Of a stretch of DNA of 64,000 bases, positions 22,175 through 33,477 are shown in pieces. Location: NCBI GenBank assembly GCA_004802705.1, contig SGPL01000052.1:31500-95499 (forward strand). The letters run 5' to 3'. The number at the start of each line of letters is the position of its first letter. Position 1 is the stretch's first letter. The notes beneath the pieces were generated by a model. The model was given only the letters and a program-made list of their open reading frames with translations. It was not told the origin of the DNA and ran no database searches. A program made the translations under genes and the position numbers. The stretch is from Bondarzewia mesenterica (Eukaryota; Basidiomycota; Agaricomycetes; Russulales; Bondarzewiaceae).

Positions 22175-24778
22175 ATGGAAGAACAAGCGAATCTTTTGCC
22201 AGATGATTCTCCCCGACGCAACCCGCGTTTGCGCACAACTTCTCTCACATCATCACAAGCTTCCAGGCTAACGCAGAGCACGAGCGCGTATCATTTGCGA
22301 AATCCAACACTGCGTGAGCGGACCTCTTCCACAAGCATTCGGTAAGAGCAGTACCTTGAACATGGTACCGAAATCTTGAGTTGATGGGGATCTCAGTATG
22401 CATGAACAACACATTCTCGCGCCCATTCCACTGCGCCACAGCGCACTACAGACACCAGACCTTTCCTCCCCACGATGGGCACAAACGCCCTCGCCATCCT
22501 CCTCTCGTGCTATATCACCGGCCGTTTCGTACAGGCAGCATTTGCACTTTGGTACGCTCATGGATGCGAAGGAGAGGTTGGGACATGATCGAGATGGAGA
22601 GCAACGAGATAGTGGGGGGATGGGGAGGAGGTGGCTTCGGTGGATGCATAGGCATGGTATGAGAGACTGGGTTCTTCTGTGTGCGGTGCTGGGATCGGCG
22701 TTAGTGAAGTGGAGTGTTGGGTTGGGGACGTATTCAGGTCAGTGCTGTGAACTGCTTCCTACCGACTGTTAAGTGAGAGTTGATATTGGATCATCCATAT
22801 CTAGGACAAGGAACGCCGCCTATGTTTGGTGACTATGAGGCGCAACGACACTGGATGGAGATCACCACTCACTTGCCTATCTGGCAGTGGTACACATATG
22901 ATCTGCAGTATTGGGGGCTTGACTATCCACCATTGACAGCATATGTTTCTTGGCTGTGTGGTATCATGTACGTTTTTTCAATTCTCCGTGTAGCCTCAGC
23001 TGACGATGACACAGCGGATCGTTGATTGACACATCTTGGTTTGCTCTGGACAAGTCGCGAGGCATTGAAACTGAAAGTAGCAAAGTATTCATGCGTGCTA
23101 CTGTTCTCGTACTCGACTACATCGTATATGTGCCGGCATTATGGATGTTCGTGCGTGTTTGGCACGGCGGCCGATCTCGACGAACACAGGTATTCATTTT
23201 ATGTAGTTGCAGCAGGGAAAATGCTAATGCACCAAGGGAAGCATCTAGCTTTTCTCACACTCCTTCTACAACCTGCCCTGCTATTGATCGATTTCGGTCA
23301 TTTTCAGTATAATTCTGTCATGCTTGGTGACTGCTTGTTCACATTGAACCCACTCCCCTGTGATGACTGATGTGCATATCTCCGTCTAGGGTTCACCTTA
23401 CTCGCTATCAATTGTTTCATTGCCGGACGAGATCTACTGGGGGCCTTCTTCTTTGTTTGCAGCCTCGGATTTAAGCAAATGGCTCTTTATTATGCACCTG
23501 CTATCGGTTCATACCTAATTGGAAAATGCCTATACCTAGGCCCACAAAATGGGTGAGTATACTCCCAACCACAGATTCAACATACTCAAAGATTGGTCAC
23601 ATGTGCAGCCTACAACTGTTTGTTCGACTTGCGATTGTCACTTTGGCCTCCTTCCTTCTTCTTTTCCTTCCTTTTCTACCTCCCTTTGCGCCGCTCTCTT
23701 CCATCCTGGATCCCATCTCTCGCATATTCCCATTCAATCGCGGGATCTTTGAGGATAAAGTGGCGAATTTCTGGTGTGCGTCGAATGTCGTTCTGAAATG
23801 GAGGTCATGCGCATCGCGAAGTACACTTGTGCGCCTCTCGACAGTGTTCACAGCGGTCGGTTTTTTGCCCGCCGCGGTTGCACCTGTGCGAGCGTGGTTG
23901 CAGCTCGGTGAGGAGATGTCTACAGATAGCGCAAACAAGGTTGGCAAAATCGCCACCGTACCGCCGGTCATACAGCCAGTACTGCTTCATGCATTGTTGA
24001 GCAGTGCGATGTCGTTCTTCTTGTTCTCATTCCAAGTGCATGAGAAGACCATTCTACTGCCGTTGCTGCCGCTCACTTTACTGCAAGTCGGCGCAGCGCA
24101 GGATTCTATTGCGTTCAAGATGGGTACTTTGGTAAACAACGTTGCCATTTTCAGGTACGTTTTGACAAGAAGGGTGCGCTGGGACTCGGGGGTGCTGATG
24201 GCCTTACAGTATGTGGCCTTTGCTGAAACGGGACGGTCAAGCTATTCAGTACCTCGCCCTGACGCTTCTGTGGAATCGATTCATTGGCCATAATCCCTTC
24301 AGAATACAAAAGCCGACTTATTTTGATCTTTTCGCTGTCGTGAGCCGCTCTTTTCCTTATGAGGGGATAGCACTTATGCAGATTTCAGACTGTATACATG
24401 GCTTGCTTGTCTCTTCATAGTCTTGAGCTGTTGTTTTCGCCTCCTGCACGATACCCAGACCTATTTCCAGTGCTCAACGTCCTCATCAGCACGCCGATAT
24501 TCGTCCTGACCTGGCTTTGGAGCATGAAGTCTTTGATAGAAGCTGGCTGGGCTGTTGGCGTGCTGGGTATGGGCAGCCGGAGTCGACGCGCGTCAGTGAG
24601 TGACAAGGGACACAGCGGAGAGCAGGCACTGGCCACGCAAGATGGTATTAGTCCTATGGCTACCAGTTCAGGAATGGGGCGTGAATTTGGAATGAGGGCG
24701 CACAGCTTGGGGCGTAAGTCTGGGAGACGGAAAGCGCAGATTTCGAGTACGGTGAGCGTGGAGTTTGTTAGGGAATAA
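22175..24778 (+). CDS. ALG6: dolichyl-P-Glc:Man9GlcNAc2-PP-dolichol alpha-1,3-glucosyltransferase
   Basis: ER multi-span enzyme that adds the first glucose to the lipid-linked N-glycan precursor. The first exon (22175-22341, [16 protein letters not shown]) and the second (from 22397, [15 protein letters not shown]...LMDAKERLG) encode a Ser/Pro-rich cytosolic N-terminus typical of basidiomycete ALG6. Then [39 protein letters not shown] (family motif), [66 protein letters not shown] and [17 protein letters not shown]. All junctions keep the frame. The C-terminal 80 residues after [11 protein letters not shown] are a polar tail ending SVEFVRE. Very secure; ALG8 is excluded by the Asp-rich [13 protein letters not shown] loop. 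Confidence 0.95.
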
Positions 24779-25068
24779 TCAAAGTCAATGCTGTGCGTCA
24801 TATGAATCGGAAGAATGTACTGTACACAGCTTTCGAGTATTTGGGGTTCATCAGCATCGTTATGCCATTCTATAGCCAATGCCGGGAGTCTACTTTGATG
24901 CACCAACTCTGGGCCGGCGGGCCCAGAGGGTATTTTCGGGGAATCGTTTTCGGTGTGTCGGAGAGGGGCAGCACGTGACCTTGGGTATGGCCGATGAATG
25001 ACATGTACTGTGCGGCGTCTTCAAAGTCTTCAAACATTTGTCACAATCCGCCTGTCCTCCCCCACATC

Positions 25069-26441
25069 ATGTTTTCTGCCGCAATATTCGCCCCCCGTCC
25101 TCGTCTCGCCCTCTCTCGTCTAACCATTCGCTCGTTAACCACAGAGACCATCTCTTCTTCTGTCTCGCAACCTCCCCCACCCCCGCCCGGTGCTGTCAAG
25201 CACCCGACCACCAAGCCTCGCACCCGACTATCCCCCGCACCTCGTCCAGTAGTCTCACATCGCCATCAGCCATACCCCCATCTACCACCCAACTTTGGAC
25301 AGAACCAGCTCCTCCCAGTCTCCAACTCCACACGCGCGTTGCTCGAGAGCATAGTAGCCGATTTTGAGGCCCCCATTCGCTATGCCTTCGCGTACGGTTC
25401 GGGAGTATTCGAGCAGGACGGTTATACCCCCGACCCCAAAGGTCCCATGCTCGATTTCATGTTCGCCGTCACCCACCCATCCCATTTCCACTCGATAAAC
25501 ATGAATCAGCACCCAAGCCACTATGCACTTCATGCCCGGCTTTTCGGCTCATCTTTCGTGTCAAGTGTGCAAGAAATGGGACCCGGTGTATGGTTCAACG
25601 CATACGTGCAGACGAAGGGTGTGGTGAGTTCTTCTCTGTTCCGCGATGACCGTCGACAGTCAAACAGCTTGCCGTAGACCATCAAATACGGTGTCACCAC
25701 CGTCGACAATCTGTGTTCCGATCTACTGAACTGGAACTCGCTCTATCTTGCGGGCCGCATGCACAAGCCGCTGCGCATCATCAAGGATGATCCGCGCGTG
25801 CGCCTGACGCAGCAGGTCAATCTGACTTCGGCCGTGCGCGCGTCCTTGCTCATGCTCCCCGCCGAGTTCAGCGAGACGCAACTGTTCGAGACGATTGCGG
25901 GCATCTCGTACAGCGGTGACCCACGCATGATCTTGCCGGCGGAGAATCACGGAAAGGTCGGGAACATTGTGCGCGCACAGGGCCCGCAATTTCGTGAGCT
26001 CTACCACCGCCTTGTGGTCGGCTTGCCCGGCGTATACTGGCCTGGGCATTTGACGACGATCAAGCAAGACACAAGTGCGCATGCGCGCGCTGCTCATTTG
26101 AAGAAGCTCCCGTCGAACCTGCTCGCACACGTGAAAGAGTCGTATGGGTCGTCCCTTCCCTCGATAGAAGCTGATGAGACTGCGTATTGGACACGGGTTG
26201 CGGGTGACGAAAAGCTGCCTTCTGTGATTAGAGATCGTAAGTCGATGATTGATGCTATCTCACATTTGCTAATTGTAAAAATCTGTATATCACAGAGATG
26301 AGCGGAATCGTTCGTTCTCCGGCTACCATTCAGACATTGAAGGGGATCGTCAGCGGCGGGATCGGCACGACCATACGCTACAGTGCCGAGAAGGTAGGCA
26401 AGTGGTGGAGTGGATTCAGACAGAGCAAATCGACTCCATGA
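25069..26441 (+). CDS. TAM41: mitochondrial CDP-diacylglycerol synthase Tam41
   Basis: Makes CDP-diacylglycerol on the matrix face of the inner membrane for cardiolipin synthesis (Mmp37 family). Exons: 25069-25623, 25678-26236, 26296-26441. N-terminus MFSAAIFAPRPRLALSRLTIRSL is an arginine-rich presequence, followed by a Pro-rich linker. The nucleotidyltransferase core shows RYAFAYGSGVFEQDGY, PMLDFMFAVTHPSHFHSINMNQHPSHYA, GPGVWFNAYV, IKYGVTTVDNLCSDLLNWNSLYLAGRMHKP and a C-terminal ATIQTLKGIVSGGIGTTIRYSAEKV helix. About 420 residues, normal for fungi. All junctions in frame. Confidence 0.95.
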
Positions 26442-27120
26442 TGAATGTCATGCGGGTGTATGACCATCTATATCTCATTCGCGACCTTTATTCTGGTCTT
26501 CATTCCGGGTTCTTTTCATTGCGGCGCATCGGAAGGACCATTGACTGTTCGTGCTGTAGCCCTTAATCTTTTCTTGTAACATTCAAGATAAACTTATTTA
26601 TACAGCATATTCTATCTTAGAATAAACACAACCCCTCGAACTACCTTTTTATCATCGTCTGCAAAACTGTTGAAGCTTGAAGACGCGTTGCTACACACCG
26701 AGGACGTCGGTTGTCATGAGGAAACGTGCTCTAGGTGATACCTCGGACACTTTGACTTTTTGCATTTTTTTTGCCTTTTCATCTGCGATCGTTAGCACTT
26801 CATAAAAGCACAGAAGCTGTCAGATGGATCATCGCATTCTTGCGTTGAGCATTTCAGCATCCTATGATGATATTCTTAGAAGGAAGACTGTAGTGCTTCT
26901 TGACAAATTGTCGGTGAGGTGACGGGGGTCTGGTTAAACAGGATGAGGCATCGGAAGCTCAGCTGCCCTCTCCTCATTCAAACCACTTTCGACGTTCTAC
27001 TTGCTTGTCTCTCCAGACTATCTGTACAGACTAGCTGCTTGCTCGGGTTTATTTTTATTTTGTTTATTGACTTTTGACCGACGCTTTTAGCTCGTTGCAC
27101 TCTCCTTCCCATTATCTTTC
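26442..27120. other. intergenic between TAM41 and the NDK-like gene
   Basis: Tandem spacing with pyrimidine- and T-rich tracts just before the downstream start (for example 27045-27070). No ORF or repeat supported. Confidence 0.55.
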
Positions 27121-28801
27121 ATGTCCCAGCTCTCTCCGGAATCTCCCAATGCTTCCTATGAAGAGGCCCCGGTGCAATCTCTCGTCAAGTCCCCTCCGAG
27201 GTCTCCCTTGGTAAACCCCACTAGGACGGTTGCTATCATCAAGCCCCATGCTCTCGAGCATCGGTTTGATATCGAGCATCGTATTACCACGGCAGGCTTT
27301 GAGGTGCGCAGCCATTCAACTGTGGAGTGTTGCACATAGGCCCCAATAGATTAAACTTGTGCGTTGCGTCAACAGATTGTCAAGGAACGCCAGATGGAGT
27401 TCGACGTCGAGAACGATCCCGATATTTTGTTCGAACTGTTCGGCGAAGACGCAAGTTCGTTTGCTGAGTGAGTAATTACAGTATTACGATGTATGATGCG
27501 TATACCAATGCTCCATCAGAGGCCCCGTTTGGGTTTATGTTCTTGAACGTCATCGTGCTGTTGAAGTTTGGAATACCATCATGGGCGACCCCGACCCGGA
27601 AGTCGCACGCATATCCTCCTCGACGTCCCTCCGTGCCCTCTACGGCATTTCCAGAGAACAGAACGCCACCATGGGCTCTCCCGACGTCCAAACCGCTGAA
27701 GTGCAGATCGCGTCCCTCTTCGTCTCGTCCCCTCCATTCCCCACCACTGAACTACCCGACGACTTGGACTTTGTCTCTCCCGTTAGCAATGGATCCATAC
27801 GCTCTGTCTCATCGTCAGTTCTCTCTGCGCTCCGCCGTGGCGCTCCCTCTGACGGGTCGCGAACACATGGTGGGAGCAGCATTAGTAGGTCAAATGAAGA
27901 CAGCGGCAACGTGACGCCAAATTTTAAAGCGCGTTCGATCCCCTCATCGCACGTCTCGCCCACCATCGTCCCGCGTACGACGCGTGCGGCAGACCTCCGT
28001 GCAGGCATTATATCTGGGACACCAGAGCGGGACCGTAGGCACCGCACGCCACCGTCGAAGGAGCAGCTTGCCAAGATGTTTGCGAACGTCCCAGGGCACA
28101 AGCGCACGGGCACTATCACCGTGGCCTCCACCGCCCCTCCCGCCGTCGCTCCCCGCATGACGCGCGCTGCCTCTCTGCGTCTAGGCCAGACACCTGTTGT
28201 GCTAGCCCGACCGAAGACAACCGCAAATTCTGGAGATAAGAAGATATTCGAAGGGGTTCCTGGGCACAAGAGGAGAGAGTCGATCGCGGTCGCGAGTACG
28301 AAAGCGCCAACGGTTTCACCGAGATTGAATAAGAGTGCGACTCTGAGAGTGCAAAAGGATGCTGCGCCACCCTCGTCCTTTATGTGTATGTCGTACAGTC
28401 TTGGTCCACTTTTTTTTTTATCAAGCTCACAGTGTTGTCAAACAGTCCGCGCCGCTTCCTCACAACAGACACCGTCCCTCTCCCGCGCGTCTTCTCGAAC
28501 CCAACTCTCCTCCCGCCCAGCGTCCGTGCAATCAGTTATCCCGCCTACCCGTCGCGCATCGTCAGTGGCAGGCTCGAATGCTCCGAAACCCGCCGCGCGC
28601 TCTCCTGCGCCTCCGGCGGATAGACCGAAGAAGCCACGGCCCTCAAGCTTGCAAGCGCCGCTCATGCCCCCGCGCCAAAACAAGAGCGCAATGCTACGCG
28701 CGGCCAAGATGAATGCGGGCACGACGCCGGCGGGCGTGAACGGCAAGGCGGGGCCAGCGATTAAACCCAAGCTGGCGGTGAAGGCGGTGAAGGCGATCTG
28801 A
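27121..28801 (+). CDS. nucleoside diphosphate kinase-like protein lacking the active-site His
   Basis: Exon 1 (27121-27303) has MSQLSPESPNASYEEAP then TRTVAIIKPHALEHRFDIEHRITTAGFE; exon 2 adds IVKERQMEFDVENDPDILFELF; exon 3 from 27516 adds GPVWVYVLERHRAVEVWNTIMGDPDPEVA and QNATMGSPDVQTAEVQIASLF. This follows the NDK fold in order, but the phosphohistidine motif N-x-x-HGSDS reads NATMGSPD, with Met at the His position, so nucleoside diphosphate kinase activity is not expected. The remaining roughly 350 residues are Ser/Pro/Arg-rich and disordered, with two repeats of a VPGHKR-(T/E)-x-I-x-VAST-P-x-V-x-PR-x-x-(R/K)-(A/S)-A-(S/T)-LR pattern. An intron near 28385-28444 splits this tail. Role unknown; a scaffold or cytoskeletal function is guesswork. 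Confidence 0.82.
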
Positions 28802-29407
28802 GCGTGCGCGCACGCTGCTCGCAATGCGCTCTGCTCACAGTATGCGGTGATATATATGCACATTCTAGCTTTTGGGACTGTCGTGTGAGGCGTGCGCGCT
28901 TCATGGTGAGTATGTATATACTGATACACCCCTTGCGCTGGCGCCCGTTTCCTTTGCATTATTGACTACTATATATGTTGATTGTGCATACAGATGTATA
29001 CGGTACATATGCTTGTCTCATTTTATTGGTTTATTGACTTGGCAGCTCTGGATATCTTGCTTGCATTATTGGATATAAGTAACATTGCTTCCGGTATTGT
29101 GACTGGTAGGAGAGGGATGCTTGCTTTTTTCCATCTATGCGCTTTTTATCTTCGAATGTATGTGTAACAGTTGATCTATACTCAAGCTTGAAAGCTGGTG
29201 TACACATACCTGGTGGAGTTCGAACTATTGCAGATGCGCAAGTCAGATAGAGTTATGCCGATGTTATAAATTGAGTAATCCCGCACAACAGTACAACTAT
29301 AGATACATGCGAATTTAATGCAATGAAGGGTGATCAAATGTCTCCGAACAGTCGTTTTCTATATGACGATGAGCATTGTGAAATACGCGAGTTATCGAAA
29401 GAGAAGC
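28802..29407. other. convergent intergenic region
   Basis: Between the NDK-like stop (plus) and the Derlin stop (minus); A+T-rich with short TA tracts near 28850, 28915 and 28970. No gene seen. Confidence 0.6.
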
Positions 29408-30314
29408 TTACAAAGACTCTGGCGCATCACTCAAGACCGTGTGGCCTCCAACCATCTCGCGCGTCCACACATCGCGCACGAACCAGCCGACATGGCCGAC
29501 GGCACACCCGATGAGGTCGCTGGCAGCGGCGCGCCAGGTACCGCTGAGCACCCAGGAGAAGGCGACGAGGGCGAAAGGGAGGTAAGGCGCAGTTATCGTG
29601 ATCAGGCCGAAGAGGGAGATTGGGGTTGATGGGTGGCGGCGCGACCAGAAGTAGATGGGGACGTAGGCGAGGGGCGACGAGAGGAAGGGGAGGTTGAAGA
29701 GGGGCGAGAGAGCCTAAGTTGGATAGATGGGTGATGAGTTAGGGTTGATAAAGTGTTTATTTCTCGAGGTTGGGCTTACGAGGAGCATTACGGAAGAGAT
29801 GAGGAGGAGCCAAAAATAGTCGGCTTTGCGGTTCGCAAAGGATGACTCTTCAAGCATGCGGCTGTATCGCATGCTGGGACGAGCATCAACAAAAGCAAAG
29901 AAAAGAGAGACGGGAGAAAATCAAGCAAGACTTACAAGAAGAACATGTGGAACACGAAGTCTATGGATATAGAGCCGAAATAGAAGAAGTTAGTGAACAC
30001 GCGCCATAGCTATGTGCGAAGTGTGGGACAGCGCGATAGTGAATCAGTCAGCATTGAAAAAATGTGGATTGTCCAGATAATGGCAGGGCACCTGGACGTT
30101 CGTAAATGCAGCTTTAAAGCTGAAGTAGAGCTGCAATGGGGTAACCAATTGGCATTGCTACACGGTCCAGGATTCGAATTCCATGTCAATTAGGCCTCAC
30201 ATCTAAGGCGAATATGGCACGTACAACGGCAAGACTTGTGAGAACGGAGAGTACGAGCCACGTTCGGGTTACTGGGGGTATTTGGGTGACCCAAGCCTCG
30301 ATACCTACGGGCAT
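29408..30314 (-). CDS. Derlin (DER1-like ERAD membrane protein)
   Basis: Rhomboid-like pseudoprotease of the ER membrane that helps retrotranslocate misfolded proteins. Five exons on the minus strand: MPVGIEAWVTQIPPVTRTWL...TSLAV; QCQLVTPLQLYFSFKAAFTNVQ; LWRVFTNFFYFGSISIDFVFHMFFF; MRYSRMLEESSFANRKADYFW; and ALSPLFNLPFLSSPLAYVPIYFWSRRHP...ITAPYLPFALVAFSWVL to DVWTREMVGG. PPVTRTW, LWRVFTNFF, the WSRRHP loop and the GCAVGHVGWFV segment are family hallmarks. About 215 residues; ends SDAPESL at 29408. No frame problems. An ALG6 gene and this one lie 5 kb apart, but linkage is probably accidental. Confidence 0.93.
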
Positions 30315-30776
30315 CGTCGTAGGGTTGACTGGTGGTGAGCAAAGGAAGAGTGAGTGGGTCAGTACTATTCGCTGCCAGCGAACGTGGCAGTTATGACGAC
30401 GTATGAGTTACGTAAGAATCTGATTTCCCCATCAGCTTTAATGTCAACTCTTGTTTTCTCATTCTCACTCTTATACAATGTCATTCAATACATGACCTAG
30501 AAAATCATGCCAAAAAGGTAGGCTTTGATCGTGCGCTAAAACAGCATATTACCACCAACCGTTTTCTGGTGTGGCACGGTCCATTTGAGAAATTGACAGC
30601 AAATTACAGATTACAATACAAGTCCGGGGATATACATAGCAACTAACTCGAAGCTCTCGAAAGAGTGACATCCGACAAGTAGGAGTAAAGACTGGATGAG
30701 CTCTCGATGGAGCTCCGGGTTTCAAATCTAATTATTCCTGTCAGCAGCAGCATCCCGATGCCAGATTCGTAGAAGC
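30315..30776. other. intergenic between Derlin and the DUF4436 gene
   Basis: Derlin promoter and 3' region of the upstream minus-strand gene. No feature seen. Confidence 0.55.
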
Positions 30777-32419
30777 TCACTCGTCATCCTGGTTGGCCTC
30801 CCACAGCACTGACCAGGGACCATCAGGATCATTGTTCAGGGTGACACTCGATGCGGTCGTTGGCAGCGTCGGCTCAACGTCTCGCTGGTTGACAGTAGTT
30901 GTAGACAATGGTCGAAATTGTCTGGTATCGAGCTGTAGTGAGTATTCTGATTTCTCTGGCTCGGCTGGCGGAGCCAGCTTGCTGTCTTCAGAATCAAGGT
31001 ACGTGGGCCCCAGCTCTCCCTTGAAACTGATAACAAGGAGAAGAACCGCGGATAGGCCGGTAAGAACGGTCTGAGGGAAGTATCCAATGGTGTCTATTGA
31101 TCCTAGGATGAGTGACATATCCTGCAGGATCAAGTATGCTGTATACCTATCAGGAATCCTGAAGATCCAGGTGGTGAGTTATCCGTTGCATGCTCAAAAT
31201 GTTTTTTTCACAACTTACCGTCAAAGCCAGGAGCATCGGGCATTGAATTTCTCAACTGAGGAAGCGCCAGAATAATGGCGAATGCATTGACTGAATAGAT
31301 CTTCAGCGTCTTACTATTTACGCTCTTGGCAGCAAGCACCAGTTGCCCGAGGCTGATGTGCGTTAGCATCCAGTTCACTATCCACAATAGCAAAGCATAT
31401 GTTCGCACGGCGGCCGTCCTTTTCAATTTGACGGTCATCTCGCGTGTGGGTACACGAGTGCCGTCCGAGAACGTGTGAAAGGTATCAACGTCCGTGGAGA
31501 TGACGTCGAAGCTGGTGGTCGCATCAACGGTGCTGAGCTTTCGGATTGGTATGGTCTCGTTCGTGACGGAATTCACTGCACGTATTGCGGTGGATAATTG
31601 ATATGTGTCGAATGGGTAAAGGTTGGTTTCGTGAATGTCCAGAACATGATCGCTGTCGAACTGTGACAGGGCTTGGATGCTTCGAGGGCAAGGATTTGAA
31701 TCATCTGGTCTCTGACTTGACTCGCAATTGAAACGCTACTGATGTCTGCCTCGTACCAGTATCACGAACGAACGGGAATTGCTCAGGGTCGTACTGCATA
31801 GTTGGTGTCCGACCACTGAATGTTTGACTATGAGGTATAGTTTTACTTTATGGAAAAATTCGCTCACCTGTCGATGTATATGTCCAAAGGGACATCTGGC
31901 AGACCACATCGCTGGCTTCTGTGGACTCCCTGAGACCCTGCTAACATATAAGCTTCCCCGCAGCCCACCACAGACCAGCGAAAAGTAATCGAAGGCTCGT
32001 CGATATCCACATCGACGTTCTCTCCAAGTAGCAGGATCTACAGACCATCCGAGATTTTTCGGCTTAAAATGCAGAATATGGATGATGATCGACAAGGCCA
32101 TGCTCACCCCAGGCTCATTCTGCGCTATGTCATCGAGCATACTTTGGAATATGACCTCCTCGCGACCTCCGATGAAAGCGAACGACACAGTGCCGATGAA
32201 GAATAGGGAACCCAGCGCGCACAACAAAATCAAGAAGGTCGCTCCGAGCGGCACGACTCCATTTCGTGCAGGATGGTTAGTTGCCATTTCCTGCGACGCC
32301 TTACTTACGGGTTTTGTGCCACCCATAAGGGCATGTGTATTTGAAGGGATAATGTTCTGTGAGTCAGACACAGGGCGTATGAGCCCCGTCGCGGAGAGGA
32401 AGGAACGGCGAAAGGACAT
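30777..32419 (-). CDS. DUF4436 family membrane protein
   Basis: Fungal multi-span membrane protein of unknown function. N-terminal span GATFLILLCALGSLFFIGTVSFAF, then an extracytoplasmic-looking beta-rich part (NVDVDIDEPSITFRWSVVGCG; PDVPLDIYIDS; PFVRDT; FDSDHVLDIHETNLYPFD; STAIRAVNSVTNETIPI) and a C-terminal bundle: TYALLLWIVNWMLTHISLG, IYSVNAFAIILALPQLRNSMPDAPGFDG, SIDTIGYFPQTVLTGLSAVLLLVI. LPQLRNSMPDAPGFDG is, from memory, the signature of the family. Exon 1 starts MSFRRSFLSATGL. A frame discontinuity exists near 32018-32036 between WSVDPATWRE and NVDVDIDEPS; either a short intron with acceptor ctgtag at 32036-32041 or a two-base loss in an AG repeat would explain it. The tail is polar and ends NQDDE. 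Confidence 0.78.
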
Positions 32420-33477
32420 GGTGGTGGTCCAACAAAGAGGGGGAACGGTTCATGTGCGCCGCCTTACCTTCACGCACAGACTGTGGATTTATGCTATACG
32501 TTGTCTTGGCACGGCGTTCAGGTTTATCGAAGTGCAACCTGGAAGGCAGATAGAAGGGGAAGAGCGCCCCACTCTGCCCCACTCTTACAGGTACGGAGGC
32601 TAAAATTCAGCAATGGACAACTAGCGGTGCGATCATCCGCTAGTTTGACTGTTTGATCATCGACCTTTTTGTAAGTTATTCGCGCGACTGTCTTCCATGC
32701 ACCGTGGTCCCTCAAGGCCTCACTGCTGGATATTTCATTAGGGCGTGGACTACCGTTAGTAATGGCGAATTAAGTCCGTCAGCGACGTCTTGTATGGAGC
32801 CTCGTGCTACGACGTAGTAGATAGGATCTATAAACGTTTCTTGAAGACTTGCCGTATTTGGTGTCCTGGCTGGAGGCAGCGCACGGCTCCGCAGGTAGGA
32901 CGGACCTGGAATCAAAACCGTGCACGACTTAGATACTCATACAGTGTGGATTCGTGAGTCCCCTGGCCGTGATCGTGTCCTTTTCCCACTCTATCACCGC
33001 AAGTAACCGAAATTCAGAGGTAAACCATGCTATTATGACAGCATGAGCCGTTCTCGTACATCTTCTCGTTCCAGAGTTCACATCAGATCTCAAGTGGACC
33101 GTACTTGATGCATCGAATTCTGGAATTTGCGACGAGGCTTTCCTGTGAGTAATCATACGCGCAAGGCATGCTCCTTCGTGTCAAGTAATATTTTCAACTG
33201 TCGGAAAGTCGGTCTGCATTGAGCTCAACTGAAAAACTGGTTGGCTAGGACTCCCGACTAGTGTATCCCATGGCCGCACGTTCATGAGTGGCGCTGAACC
33301 TCTCAGTGTTCTTGCCAGAAACTGGATTTATAGAAGATGTCCGCTGATCGGCGCCATAGCTTCGATCAAATTCAAAGGCCCTTCATGCACCTTCTTCGCG
33401 AACTGGGAATTAACAGGTCTTTGTCTACTTTGTGAACTTTTTGTAAGCCAAATGTATGACAGAGCAATTGACGCTCA
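32420..33477. other. intergenic, about 1 kb
   Basis: Upstream of the DUF4436 start and downstream of the SET/MYND stop. Three short minus-strand frames (32524-32715, 32712-32915, 32929-33156) show no recognisable protein and no splice pattern that joins them. Nothing supportable. Confidence 0.5.

Noticed and set aside
30120..30200. tRNA-like T-arm (ggattcgaattcc)
   Set aside because: No matching acceptor, D or anticodon arms at tRNA distance; it lies in a Derlin intron and is probably chance.
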